DNA of 64,000 bases from contig NC_135170.1 of NCBI RefSeq assembly GCF_041146795.1, positions 10,102,033 to 10,166,032 of the forward strand, in the 5' to 3' direction. The position numbers and the translations under genes are program-made. The DNA is from Maylandia zebra (Eukaryota; Chordata; Actinopteri; Cichliformes; Cichlidae). Positions 29,556-40,623 of the stretch are shown piece after piece; position 1 is the first letter of the stretch; every line of letters begins with the position of its first letter. The notes beneath the pieces were generated by a model. That model searched no databases. It had not been told where the DNA came from and saw nothing but the letters and a program-made list of their open reading frames with translations.

Positions 29556-31139
29556 CAGAGGTGGGACCAAGTCATTGTTTTGCAAGTCTCAAGTAAGTCT
29601 CAAGTCTTTATCCTCAAGTCTCAAGTCAAGTCTCAAGTAATGTCAGGCAAGTCAGAGTCGAGTCTCAAGTCACTGGTGTAAAAGTCCGAGTCAAGTCACA
29701 AGTCTGAAACTTTGAATTTCAAGTCCTTTCCAGTCTTTAAAAAAAAACAACGAAAAAATAATGTTGCAGTTATGCTAAATGTAAATATTAGACCATGTAA
29801 TTTTAAAATCTGTGTTTTTCTCAACACATGACAAAATAGTGAACGTAGAAAATATACACAAATTGTGAAATTGCACCTCTTTAAAATGCAGCTCAATTAA
29901 ACCTAGCTCCAAGAATAATTTTCACCGACAGTTCTGAGATAAGCTGCATGTTATTCTTGGATGCGGTTGTAGGACCAGCTTTAAAATCGCATGACAAAAA
30001 TATCATACACATTAAAAAAAACTGTATCACCAACGTAGCCTGGACAACATTTGCTAGTTAGATGAAGTCAGCTATCTCATCGTAGCATATTTATATGCAT
30101 ATTTATAATCATACGGTTCTTGGAGTGAGCGCATACGATCATGAAGTTTAGTAACTTCAGGTCACTGCAACAAGCCCAGGTACAGTTTACCGACGGATGG
30201 GTAGTAGTAGTAGTGGGTAGTAGTGGGATGGGTAGTAGTGGAAATAATTTCTGGTACCCATCACAGAAATGTAGCAGTGACAATAATACTGTATGCTGTA
30301 ATCGTACTGGGCAATTAGTGATACAAAAAACCTGTTTTATCCTGTGAATAAAAGTATATGTTTTTGTCAATGTACCATAATAACAGAAGCGAAACGCAAT
30401 ATTGTGTCAGGACAATTCACTATTTATGCACAATAAACACAATAAATAAAGGAGCATAGCGCGACAATTTCTGTTCAGCGCCAGACTTGCTTGTGACCTA
30501 TATCACCAATTATGTTAAGAAAAATGACGCATTAACTACTAAAAAACACTGACCTTCGTGTAAATGCTTGGAGCAGACTAACCTGTGAGCTGGAGTGTTC
30601 TGGGACGTTATATTTGATCATTGAATGGCTGCAATCCAGGCCATCCGTCGCGTCTTTGTTACTTCGGAAACATGGCTCGAACAATTTCTCTTCAACGACG
30701 TAATCCGAAAACAACCGATCTCTTTACCCGTCGGCTTCCCGTGGCTGTCATGCGACCGGCTATTGCAGTTAATAATACAACAGCTTCTTGACATTTTTGT
30801 GTTTCTTTTTATCGCTGTGTAACTGATTTTAATTGAAAGCCTGCGTGCGCTAGTACCGCTTGCCACGAGTTCCCAGAATCCTTTGCGGTTCTACCCGTGA
30901 ATGACGTCACATTTTCAATCTCTATATAATATGCATGTTAAATTTTATATTTGGGGTAAAATATCAAGTCTTTTCAAGTAAACCGGTTCAAGTCCAATTC
31001 AAGTCCCAAGTCATTGGTGTAAAAGTCCAAGTCAAGTCACAAGTCTTAGAACATTTTTTCAAGTCAAGTCTAAAGTCATAAAATTAATGACTGGAGTCTG
31101 ACTCGAGTCCAAGTCATGTGACTCGAGTCCACACCTCTG
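29556..31139 (-). mobile_element. P-element-like DNA transposon, internally deleted, THAP-domain remnant
   Basis: Terminal inverted repeats start CAGAGGTGGGACC (left) and end GGACTCGAGTCCACACCTCTG-like (right, 31,139). The flanks GCATGTAC (29,548-29,555) and GCATATAC (31,140-31,147) are an 8-bp target duplication with one difference. Subterminal arrays of the short motif CAAGTCTCAAGT run from both ends (about 29,571-29,720 and 30,960-31,120) in inverted orientation. Zebrafish P elements (Pdre) are described with 13-bp inverted repeats, long subterminal repeats of a tandem 10-bp motif and 8-bp duplications. Together with a THAP domain, this fits the P superfamily. Confidence 0.75.
30530..30794 (-). 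pseudogene. THAP-domain frame of the P-like element, one in-frame stop
   Basis: From ATG at about 30,794 the frame reads MSRSCCIINCNSRSHDSHGK, then EIGCFRI, then MAWIAAIQ, a TGA at 30,618-30,620, and on in the same frame to NTPAHRLVCSKHLHEGQ. C-x4-C, a W in AWIAAIQ and C-x2-H spaced later follow the THAP C2CH pattern, the DNA-binding domain of P transposases and THAP9. No RNase H-like catalytic domain is seen. Confidence 0.7.
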
Positions 31140-31199
31140 GCATATACATGTAAAAAATTGTAAGGCAGGATTTATGTCAGGATAGGGGGCAAACAGAAG

Positions 31200-31375
31200 G
31201 GGGAAAGTGATGATTATGAGTTACTAAATAGTGGAAAAGGGGCATTAAATAAGCTAATGCTTCTTCCTGCTCCTTTTTGAACATGTTATTTATTATGATT
31301 ATGATCATTATGTTTTGTTTTGTTTCTCTTTGTTCTTGTATTGTTTGAACATTTTCAAAATAAGGCTACAATATG
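31200..31375 (+). mobile_element. Possible LINE 3' tail
   Basis: The string AATGCTTCTTCCTGCTCCTTTT, followed by a T-rich stretch and TTCAAAATAA, resembles a fish LINE 3' end. It is seen only as a tail, so the assignment is weak. Confidence 0.3.
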
Positions 31376-31585
31376 TAACTTTTCAGAAACTGTGGGTCAG
31401 TTTCTCCAAATTCTCTGCACGAAATGAACGAAGGTCACCGCTTTGATAAGTTACTTTGCATCTCATTCCATCAAATTGTTTCCTTCCACAAAACCAATAC
31501 ACACAGCTATGAAAAACTGACATCTTGCTGATGGATTTAAAACACTACCGTCAGAAGTGGTCAGTATAGGCTTCTTGAGGCCATG

Positions 31586-31587
<2 letters not shown>

Positions 31588-31654
<67 letters not shown>

Positions 31655-31655
31655 A
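31588..31655. repeat. (CA)n then (GA)n microsatellite
   Basis: About 50 bp of CA, followed by GA repeats. Confidence 0.95.
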
Positions 31656-33384
31656 AGCTCTTCAGCTGAACTGACAAAAAAATAAAAAAGCAAATTGCCT
31701 GCCACTGTCTGTGTTCCTGCTGCTCCATCTTCTTGCCTAACACCTGGATGAGTCACTTAAGATCCCTTTTGTATTCTGACACATACTGAAATGTTCTTCC
31801 GATTGACTTTGCATAAATGCAGAATGAGTAATTGGAAATCTGCATTTTGAAGCCCAGTGTTCCTAGGTGAACAGAGTGTGCTAAATGATGCAATTTGAGT
31901 TTGCAAAACTGTGATTTAGAAAGATATTTGAGTAAGACCAACAGAAAAGGGCAATTTGGAATCGTCGATACGTGAGCTCAGTGTTTTCAGCACTGTGTGC
32001 ATAATTTCATTTGTTAAAATAAGCAAAACTGCTGTAGTTAAACATCAAAGCAAAGGCATACTTTCAAAAAATACATTTTTCTGATTAATTAATATGTACA
32101 TCACTTAAATGATGCAGCTGGTGAAGGTGTTTTTTAAGTACCTTGTACACTTATAAGCAATTTGGGAATTTCCTCAGTGATATATAACACTGTAATAACC
32201 ACTGCTAATACATTTTTAGTTAATTACACTTTACTGTACAGAACGGTGTCACTGCTTATTTTGTCATTTTGTAATGAATAATTATATTCTGGTCTGCCAG
32301 TCGTTAGTTATGCTATTATTAGTAGTATCTTTGTTACAGGTTTATATATGAGTTATAAACTGTGTTGCGTGTTGCATCATAGATGATATGAGACAATGAC
32401 ATCTGTACACATAACACTTTATACACTGTGTTCTGTGTTTGGTTAATGATTACAAATGTTATTATCTGTTTTGTATATTACTGATCAGTGAGACTGACCT
32501 TACTGTAAATTCATTGTGTTTTGATTCAGTGGACAAATTCCAATCTGAACACAACTGCTTTTGTGACTAAACAGGACACAAACTGCAGTCCCCAGTGTTG
32601 TAATGTATGGCGGTCCCAGTACCCCTGCCTACTTATACATAGCATATGACAATAATTTCCTGCAAAACAACTGTTACCAGTAAGTAAGCCCTAATATTTA
32701 TGTTGTTGTTAATGTCAGTTTACCCTTTAGTAATAACGGTTATTATAATGTATTGCCAAAGAAATGATGTAAGTAGTACCTTAAAGTTTCAAATAATTGA
32801 AATTTAGTATAGTCAGTGTATCATCTGAAAATGTATAATGAAACAACTGAAAAGTGAAGTACTAAGGTAAAGTACTGTGAAAGTATATAAGCTGAGTAAA
32901 GTATTCAGACTTTTTTTTTTATGAAAGTAAAGTTTTGTTTCTTTAATTCAGCTTCTATAACACATAGTATATTATTATTGCCAAAATAAAACCCACAAGT
33001 ATACAGTCATGTGACACACTCCATCTCATGGAAATCAATGCTTCGCTGTATAGTTGAAAAAGCAAAGTCTTGATCGTTTTAGAAACAGAAACAGGATAGA
33101 TAAAAGTGACAGTCAAAAGAAAGAAACATCAGACAACCTGAAGTATTTCCATGATTCCAGTAAGTATATTTTTTAAAATACCATCATCAGTCAGCTCCAC
33201 ATTCAGGTATTCCAGCCCAGGGTCCTGTTATTGCAAACTGTTGACATCGCCGGTCTGCCGTCCTTTTTGCTGTTGAAGTGTTTGCTGTTGCCACATCAAG
33301 CTCTGAAGAGACCTTCAGCAAAGCATTTGACTTTAATGTGAGTTTAATGAGGCATTTTATTCAGATATCACCACATTATTTCAA
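31656..33384. other. Intergenic, nothing recognised
   Basis: AT-rich sequence between the P-like element and the transposon cluster. I see no gene and no named repeat in it. Confidence 0.4.
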
Positions 33385-33584
33385 ATGACTAATTTCACTG
33401 TTAAAAAAGAAAAAAAATGGCTTGCCTGGGAAAAAAGAAACAAAAAGGAGTCTTCACAACAACCCCAAAATGTCATCAGAGGACTTCCTCTTGTAAGTGT
33501 TGATGTCAAAGTCCATGTTTCTAAAATTCTGTCTGCATGGAAAGCATGCAAAGACGGAGAGAATGGCTTTGTATGCCAAAACTA

Positions 33585-33631
33585 GCCTGAGGGAAAGGCT
33601 CAGATTTCTAGCCAGAGCAAGTTGGTAGAGG
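33585..33631 (-). pseudogene. Fragment of pglyrp coding sequence
   Basis: These 47 bp match 36,661-36,707 inside the pglyrp gene at about 42 of 47 positions, on the same strand. Translated, YQLALARNLSLSLR matches YLLALARDLGLSLRQ. The flanks are not clearly similar. A remnant of a tandem copy, or a captured fragment, 1.7 kb downstream of the intact gene. Confidence 0.6.
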
Positions 33632-33699
33632 CTTTGCATGCTCTCATGTAACATACAGGCAAAGAGGAGAGCAGCTTCTGGTCATTGATTCAATTATGT

Positions 33700-34200
33700 G
33701 AAAAGTCTGAAAGTTAAACCAGAAATGGAAGTTTAAGCAGAAGAGGGATCTTTAGGACACTGGTGAATCCACCGTGGAATGGCTCAAAAAGAAGAAATGG
33801 AGGGTTGTGAAATAACCCAAGATCTGAATCCCACTGAAATCTTGTGGGGGATTCGGAATGGGCAGCACATGCAAGAAAAGCCTCAAACATGTTGCAACAG
33901 AAGGAATTTCACATGGAGAAGCGGTCAGAAATTTCAAGCAATGTCAGCAGCCAGAGAACACTTATGCAAATCAGCTGTAATACATGACTTCTGCTGATGT
34001 CGCGTAGAAGAATATCAAAAACTAACTGAAGAAAAATCTTTCTTAACAACAGTCTCTGTTTCAGGAAGAATTTTTTTTAAAAGCCAGCAGTTTGCATTGG
34101 ATGTACTTCATCATCATATTAATCGCTCTTCTGATGGAATCCCAAAAAAAGGTACTTACTTAATGCAACGCATGCCACAGAGTGAAAAAGAAATGACAAC
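33700..34200 (+). mobile_element. Tc1-like relic
   Basis: The translation near 33,770-33,870 (NPPWNGSKRRNGG, then DLNPTEILWGI in a shifted frame) matches the third catalytic box region (SPDLNPIE) of Tc1. Frameshifts are many. Confidence 0.5.
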
Positions 34201-34299
34201 AAAGCAGCCCATAAAAATAAGTCTAATATTTGTTGTGTGATGTTCTGGTCTATCCCAGCCTCTTTATTTCTGGACATCCTAAGAAAAAGAACAAAAGAA

Positions 34300-34560
34300 A
34301 AGAAAGTAAGTCATATAAGAAGGCCGAAAAGAGTGGAGCATTTGCAGAAATAAAAGTAGGGCTGCAACAGGTCTTTAAAGACTCTGTATTTCACCACATT
34401 CATGCTTTCATCAATTATGACCTGTTCCTACAGCCTCGAATCACCCACATAGCATGATGCTGCCACCCTATGCTCTGCCATAAAGGCTCGATGAATAAAA
34501 TGAAACAGTCGACCTTCACTCAGGTTGCACCGTCTTCACAAAGAACTTCTGAAGGTTCCT
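34300..34560. mobile_element. Possible second Tc1-like scrap
   Basis: AGCATGATGCTGCCACC (about 34,453) is a motif typical of Tc1 internal sequence on the minus strand. Nothing else is recognised around it. Confidence 0.3.
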
Positions 34561-34739
34561 TCTCTTTGAGTAACCAGGTGGGAGGGGGTTTCTCACCTCC
34601 CTGACTAGGAGCTACATCAGGAAAAGTTGCAGATCCAAAAACCTGCGCAATTATTTTAATGCTGCTATTTAAAATCCTTAACTTGAGCTTCACAGCATCA
34701 CAGTTTTATTACCTACATGCTGCAGAGAGTGTCCTTCCA

Positions 34740-35130
34740 TCTAGACAGAAATTGCATGGTGAGGGTCACCTTCTTTGATTTCTCAAGTGCATTTAACATG
34801 ATTCAGCCACTGCTACTGACTGCAGTTTGTGAGATTAGATACGGCTCTGCCTGATTTGGCGATGTGCAGTGCGGGAGCTCCTCTGGGGACTACACTTTCT
34901 CCGTTCCTGTTCACCTTGTACACCTCAGACGCTTTCCATAACTCTGGGTCATGCCACCTACAGAAAGACTCTGACAGTTCTGCAGTGGTTGGATGTGTCA
35001 TTGATGGGAAGGCGGAGGAGTAGGAAGCACTAGTGGATTATTTTTGTGGAACGTTCTGGGAGAACTCGTCTACTTCTGAAGGTGAATAAGGCCAGAGAGA
35101 TTTGATCGACTTCAGATTAAAGAAAAAGTG
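34740..35130 (+). mobile_element. LINE reverse transcriptase fragment (Rex/CR1-like)
   Basis: Translation gives VTFFDFSSAFN, then GAPLGTTLSPFLFTLYTSD, then QKDSDSSAVVGCV: consecutive RT motifs of Rex/CR1-like LINEs. The catalytic box that normally reads F-S/A-D-D has become D-S-D-S. Frames shift between the blocks. Dead fragment. Confidence 0.65.
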
Positions 35131-35357
35131 CTGCGCAGTGATGAGTCACGTTAATGACCCACAATGGCAACAATTTGGAGTATCACATCAGGAATAGTTT
35201 TAATATACATGTGGGGAAATAGGCATTTTAACTTATAATGCTCTAAATGCTTACTAAGGCATTATCAGAGGACAATCACTGAGTTAAACAAGCTGCATAG
35301 CAACCCATCTAATGTCTGATAACACATTTCATTAGCTGATATATATACAACAACCCC
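35131..35357. other. Intergenic, nothing recognised
   Basis: Short stretch between the LINE fragment and the proposed last pglyrp exon. Confidence 0.4.
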
Positions 35358-35366
35358 TTAGTAACC
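35358..35366 (-). CDS. pglyrp2: Proposed 9-nt terminal exon of pglyrp
   Basis: The acceptor TTTCTTCTAG is followed by GGT TAC TAA. It joins the GGG ending the PGRP exon (donor GTATGTAG at 35,500) in phase 0, giving HFGGY and stop. If splicing does not occur, the frame reads on through a (CA)n tract to a TAA near 35,438. Confidence 0.45.
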   Translation of the reverse strand, partial: GY

Positions 35367-38092
35367 CTAGAAGAAAGACTAGATTACCATCAAAGTTTTT
35401 TTAGTAGTGATGTAAGGATCTGTCTAAACATTTTCAATTAGTTGGCACATTGTGGTGAAAAACGCCACACACACACACACACTTCAAAATTCCTACATAC
35501 CCCAAAATGTTTCCAGGTCTTGATCTCACTGTACAGAGCATCTCCTGGGCAAGCGGTGTTCACCATCTGTCTGTGGCCCCTCAGGGTAAAAGTGGGTATG
35601 AGTCGCCCGCCAATGATAGCACAGCTTGCCAGCTGGTCTCTCACCAGCTCCATGGCGTGCTGAGAGGGCAGAATGCTGCTGTAGTCTCCAATGAAGGAAA
35701 CGCCGTAGCCGACAGAGTTGTAGCCGAGGGTGTGGGCTCCTTGCCAGTACCATCCTCGGCCCTCATAGATGTTCCCGTCGGAGCCCGCAACGAAGCTTTT
35801 GGAGAGGACAGAGACTCTTAGACGGTGTGAGCTGGTTGCGAAGATGTCACGTGTGAAAACGTCTACGTACCTGTATCCGATGTCATCCCAGCCTCTGTCC
35901 TCCTGATGAAAACGCTGCATGGAGCGCATGTCTGCAGAGCACTGCTCAAAGGTCAGACAGGGCTGGCTGGGCGTGCTAGTGTGGTGGATGAACATGAAGG
36001 AGAGAGGCAGCGAGAGGTTGGTGGGTGTTCCTATGTACGGCTTTGCACCCCACATACACCGAGGAACGATGGGTGGGCAATCTGAAACAGATCAGAGTTT
36101 GTTACATGTGACGTTATGCTCGTATTTTGATGGATCTTCTTAACTTTCTTATGTAATGGTCACAGACCACACTGCTGTTCTAAAACCTTTCACTTGGTCT
36201 GTGTTTTAAGTTTTATGCTCACCCATGTACATATGGACAAACTCCTTCATCCCCTCCTTCACCTCTCTCATCAGCACCTTCTTCTCCTTCCTCTCCATAT
36301 CTGACTGTCCTGTCAGACTCTGCTGCAGCTGTACAGATTTCACCACCTGTCTGGCCAGCAGCAGCGGGACAACCAACTGTCTGAAGTTCTCCCTGCGGCG
36401 TCGGCTGATGAGGCGTGGGGCGGTGTCCAGTCCTTTACCCTCCAGCTGGTGGCAGTAGTACTCTGTCAGCAGACTGCTGAGCTTGAGAGGACGTCTGGAT
36501 TTGTCAGAAACCTCCAACCCCAGCACGACGCCATCCATGCCTCCGTTGACTTGAGCGGTGGTGAGCAGGGAGGGGCTGTCCGAGAGGGTGAACACTTGAG
36601 GAGAGCTTAGGTTGTCCCAGCAGCCGTCGGGTCCCAGACGCCGCGTCACAGTTGGACTCTGCCTGAGGGAAAGGCCCAGATCTCTGGCCAGAGCAAGTAG
36701 GTAGAGACCTCGAACGCGTCCTCGAGTCTTGGCGAGTAAACCGGCCTCGATGCCCAGGAGGAGCGGTCTGAGGGCAACAGTGGTACCATCAGGACTTAGG
36801 ACCACCCCTTCCTCTTTGGCGTCTTCTGTCACCCTGTGATGCACAGCTTTTCTAATGTAATCTGAAAGGTTAGCAGCCAGTTCAGGCACTCCAGAGAGAT
36901 CACTGAAAAGGAAGTACTGAATAAACGGGTCATTGACCTCAGCTGCCCGCCGCAGCCTCTTCAACACAGCTAGCGGCTCTGACCCAGGGTCCTCATCTTC
37001 CACCTGCTTTACTGCACTGATGAAGTCTTCCATCCGATATGAAAATGAAGCTGAAGAGAAGAAAAGAAAAATTGTCATTCAAACTAAAGCCCATCATTTC
37101 TCCCCCATACAAACCTTCCTTTGTTTCTAAGTTTAAACACAAACTGATTTAACCAAAGGAGACGTGGCGAGGAGAACAGCGGCACTAAAAGACTTTGACT
37201 GAAGAAAGGCAAATATTGCCTGCAGTGTTTTTATTATGCTCAACAAGTGGGAAGTAAAGTGGCCAGCCAACTGTTCCAGCAGTTGTCTCGATGATTAAAT
37301 GAAACCAACAGTTGGAGGAAAAAGCCACAGAAATCTTTTTTCAGCATAATCAGAAGTGACTTTAGGCCAAGCTACAGCTGACATTTCTCCCCCTATCAGG
37401 CTGAGAACGATTTTGCCCATTTCTTGGTCTCAGATGTGAAAAAGAAGAGTCAGAAAAAAAGTCTTACACAAAGCCATTTCCAAAAATACTTTTTTTTGTC
37501 TTTTCTTTTCTTTTTTTGATTGGTTGGTTGGTTGGTTGGTTTTTTAGGGCAGATTTTTCTTACTTCAGCAAGAACATGTCAAACCACATCCTGCATGTGT
37601 TACAGCAGCACGGTTCGGTAGGAAAAACCGTCCCGGTGCGACTAAACTGGCCTGCATGCGCCCCAGACCTGTCACCCTCCAAAAAACAAATGAATCACGG
37701 TAAAAACAGCAAACATGACAAAGGAGGCCCCAGCCTGTTGGGCAGCTGAAATCTTTATTTTGGCAAGAATGAAAAAAGATTTTGTTATCAAAATGATAAA
37801 AGCTGATCGCCTCCTTGGAAATGTATGTTTTCTATTTGCATAAGATTAGACTCGAGTCCTTAAACTGAAAGAAGTTTGGACCGGTAGACACGCAAGTAGA
37901 GCGAGGAATTAGTCAACAAGGGAAAGAAAGAAAGAAAGAAAATGAAAGCAAATACAGTTTCTTGATCTGAATACATGCATACAATCGAGCTCATAAAACA
38001 GGTGAAAACAGTGAAGCAACCCTACCCTCCACACACGTGCTGACCAACAGCACCAGAAAGACCAGGCTCAGCTTCCAGCAGACTCTGTCCAT
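35358..38092 (-). CDS. pglyrp2: Peptidoglycan recognition protein, long amidase form (PGLYRP2-like)
   Basis: Exons (5' to 3'): 38092-38026, 37050-36223, 36081-35871, 35795-35501 and a proposed 9-nt last exon 35366-35358; 1,410 nt, 469 aa. Residues 1-20 are a signal peptide (MDRVCWKLSLVFLVLLVSTC), so the protein is secreted. A helical N-terminal domain of about 275 residues follows, as in PGLYRP2, then the PGRP domain. The zinc and catalytic residues of N-acetylmuramoyl-L-alanine amidases are visible: His in FIHHTS, Tyr in DDIGYSF, His in RGHRQM and Cys in NTACPGD. Cys at the last ligand marks the enzymatically active class, so it should cleave peptidoglycan. Alternatives: a fish-specific paralogue with another number. 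Confidence 0.88.
35796..35870 (-). other. 75-bp intron inside the PGRP domain
   Basis: The donor is GTACGT after ATACAG and the acceptor TCCAAAAG. It is a multiple of three and has no stop in frame. Removal restores GWDDIGYSFVAGSDG, the family motif. Confidence 0.85.
37051..38025 (-). other. pglyrp intron 1 with a Tc1-like scrap
   Basis: Mostly featureless. Around 37,545-37,760 a Tc1-like C-terminal fragment is seen on the plus strand (SNHILHVLQQHGS, then NWPACAPDLSP). Confidence 0.55.
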
Positions 38093-39100
38093 CTTGAGAT
38101 GTGAACACCTTCAGCTCCGCACTTCCAATGTGTCTGCCTTAATGGCTCTCTCTTATTTATCACATGTAGTAAAGGGAGTGGTTATGTAACAGTTGTACAC
38201 GCACACACACAAATACACAGAGTAGATAGGCCTCAGTTTAATCTGTTGGTGTGGCCGTCTGAGCAATGTGGGAAACTGGCACCTGTAATATAAGCAGCAC
38301 GAAGTGGTTTGTCCTCAGCGGTCAAGGTCTTTCCGTGTACCTCACAGTGATCCACTTGGACATTTTCGAGAATTTCTCAAGTTCTGTAATAAATCTCAGT
38401 CATCTCGTTTTGCGTGCCGCAGCTTCTGGAAATAACAGCAGACTGCAGAAGAGTGTTCACTACAGTACAAATCACTGGGAGTCCACTGTGAGGCAATACA
38501 CATGTTCATGTTAGTGTGGAGAAAACACACAGCGCTGGGCTGCAAAACTGTGGAAGTCCCCCCCAAAAATATGAATCACGTGTGTTCTCAGCAGCAGCCG
38601 CAGAAATGTACAACAAAGATCTTCATGTTCACTGAGGTTTATATGGTGACACGATCATTGCTGGAAATCATGTCACAGTACATGTGCACGCACTGCAGAA
38701 AGTCAAGAGAAAAAGTTTCAGACTGGTTTTTGCAACTGTGCCATGATTACAAGAACAGGAAGTGGAGGTCCAAGTGTAAAATCCAGTGCAGAAAGTCTGG
38801 GATGCAGATAATAAAGGTCAGTGATGTAAATAAAAAAGATCTTCTAAAAGCAGAAACGAGAAGGACATGGTGGAGTCAGTAAGACCAGAGTAATTATTTA
38901 AAATTAACTGTGCTAATAGTAATATTATTATTATTAATAATGATAATAATAATAGCTGTGAAAAATTAGGTTATGTTTTCGGGGGGAAAGGGAGACGTCA
39001 ATATGGTTATGGTCGTTAATGCCAGATGAAGATGGCTTGTTTAAAAAAAATATAGGTAAAAAGTAAGGAAAGCAGGGTGCAGTGTGTTGTTGCACTAAAG
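38093..39100. other. Intergenic region between pglyrp and trappc5
   Basis: A 126-codon open frame (38,502-38,882) has no recognisable domain and unconvincing composition. No repeats are seen apart from an ATT-rich stretch near 38,930. Confidence 0.4.
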
Positions 39101-39107
39101 AGTCCGG

Positions 39108-39121
39108 CCACTAGATGGCGG
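39108..39121 (+). promoter_or_regulatory. CTCF-like motif at the trappc5 promoter
   Basis: CCACTAGATGGCGG fits the CTCF core CCAsyAGrkGGCrs at all 14 positions. It lies about 100 bp upstream of the proposed trappc5 first-exon donor. Confidence 0.6.
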
Positions 39122-39983
39122 TATGCAATTTAACTGTTGGTAATGTTGAGCTGTCAAAGCAGGAAGAAGACGGAGAGGAGGAAGAAAAACTGACCATCAG
39201 CTGATTTAGCTCTGACAAGGTGCGTTTATGTTACACAGACGTCCCTGAAAATGAGTAAACCTGCTACAGAATATTATACTCTCTGTGTAAAAGCGTAGCT
39301 TTTCATTCCTGCTGTTTTATGTGTAAGATAATCTTTATCGGTAGTGCCGGCTAACAGTTGTAGCGCGATGGCTAACAGCCAGTATTGATCAGCTGTCGTG
39401 TCTGTAGAAACTCAGCAGGTCCATTGTGTTTGCAAAAAGCTTGTAACGTGTGTCTGTGTGGTGAAGTCATACCTGGAATTACATTTTTTAATGAGAGGTC
39501 TGTGAGTCTGCGGTCACACATTTATTCCCATGTTATTAGTGCCTCCTTTTTGTAAATGTTTAGCATATCAGTATATAAAAGCTAAATTAGCACCCCTGCG
39601 GTTCACTAATGTATATTGCCTTTATTGAACATCGCAAATTGTATTCGCATGAAAGGCTAGTCTCTAATATTTGACACAATAAACTTGTTTCACTACTTGA
39701 GGGAAAGCACACCAGGCTATGAAAGAGGAGATACTGGAAGCTGGTGATGTGCAACCAAAAAGTAATCAAATGACAGAAGAGCGATAGCACACTACGCTCA
39801 AATATAAATGCTAGCAACTTGTGCAAGCGATGTCTGATGGTCTACATAGATTCAACACAAAAGTATAAAGCCTTTGCCAGTTCTCCACTAGCTGTCATGA
39901 AAGTGCGCTCCATAATCTTGCCAAAACAAAACGTCTGCATCAGAACATGTAAACCACTGACTGCCATTACTCCCCAACAGAAA

Positions 39984-40623
39984 ATGGACACCCGTTTCAC
40001 TCGAGGGAAATCCAACATCCTTGAGCGCCCTCTGACCCGACCCAAGACTGAAGTCAGTCTGAGCGCCTTTGCGCTCCTGTTCTCCGAGATGGTACAGTAC
40101 TGTCAGAGCCGCGTGTACTCCGTGTCGGAGCTGCAGACACGCCTGGCAGATATGGGCCAGAGCGTGGGAGCCAGCATGCTGGATGTGTTGGTGCTGAGGG
40201 AGAAGAACGGGAAGAGGGAGACCAAAGTGTTGAACATGCTCCTCTTTGTCAAGGTGAGCAAATGTAATCACACGCATGAGTAACCCTTTTTTATTTTCAA
40301 ACTCTTAACAGTCATCTTGCTTTTAGGTTAATGTGTGGAAGTCCTTGTTTGGAAAGGAAGCTGACAAGCTGGAGCAGGCCAACGATGATGACAAGACGTA
40401 CTACATCATAGAGAAAGAGCCGCTTATTAATGCGTACATCTCCGTGCCCAAGGAGAACAGCAGCTTGAACTGCGCCGCCTTCACCGCGGGCATCGTGGAG
40501 GCCATCCTCACACACAGTGGCTTTCCCGCAAAGGTCACTGCCCACTGGCACAAAGGCACCACGCTGATGATAAAGTTTAACGAGTCAGTTATAGCCAGGG
40601 ACAAGGCTTTGGATGGCAGATAA
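39984..40623 (+). CDS. trappc5: Trafficking protein particle complex subunit 5
   Basis: TRAPPC5 (yeast Trs31) is a core Bet3-family subunit of TRAPP complexes, which activate Rab1 at ER-to-Golgi and Golgi membranes. Coding exons are 39984-40253 and 40327-40623; 567 nt, 188 aa, the usual length. A non-coding first exon probably ends at 39,219 (GACAAG|GTGCG), and the coding exon follows the acceptor CCCCAACAG. The start MDTRFTRGKS corresponds to the family's N-terminus, although the open frame reaches further upstream. Family blocks are clear: RPKTEVSLSAFALLFSEMVQ, LFGKEADKLEQANDD, EREP-type EKEPLINAYISVPKENS and GFPAKVTAHWHKGTT. The 3'UTR likely ends near AATAAA at 41,513. Confidence 0.97.

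Noticed and set aside
29571..29720. Short-repeat array that might be mistaken for a CRISPR-like array
   Set aside because: It is the subterminal repeat of a eukaryotic transposon, without regular spacers.
35438..36055. 205-codon minus-strand frame covering the PGRP domain
   Set aside because: It joins two exons across the 75-bp intron and runs past the probable last donor into a CA repeat. The spliced form matches the family better.
38502..38882. 126-codon plus-strand frame
   Set aside because: No domain, no splice context, Cys- and Lys-rich random composition, and no homology I recognise.
39819..39983. Upstream in-frame extension of trappc5
   Set aside because: The frame is open, but the family starts at the ATG of 39,984 and a good acceptor lies just before it, so the extension is intron/5'UTR.
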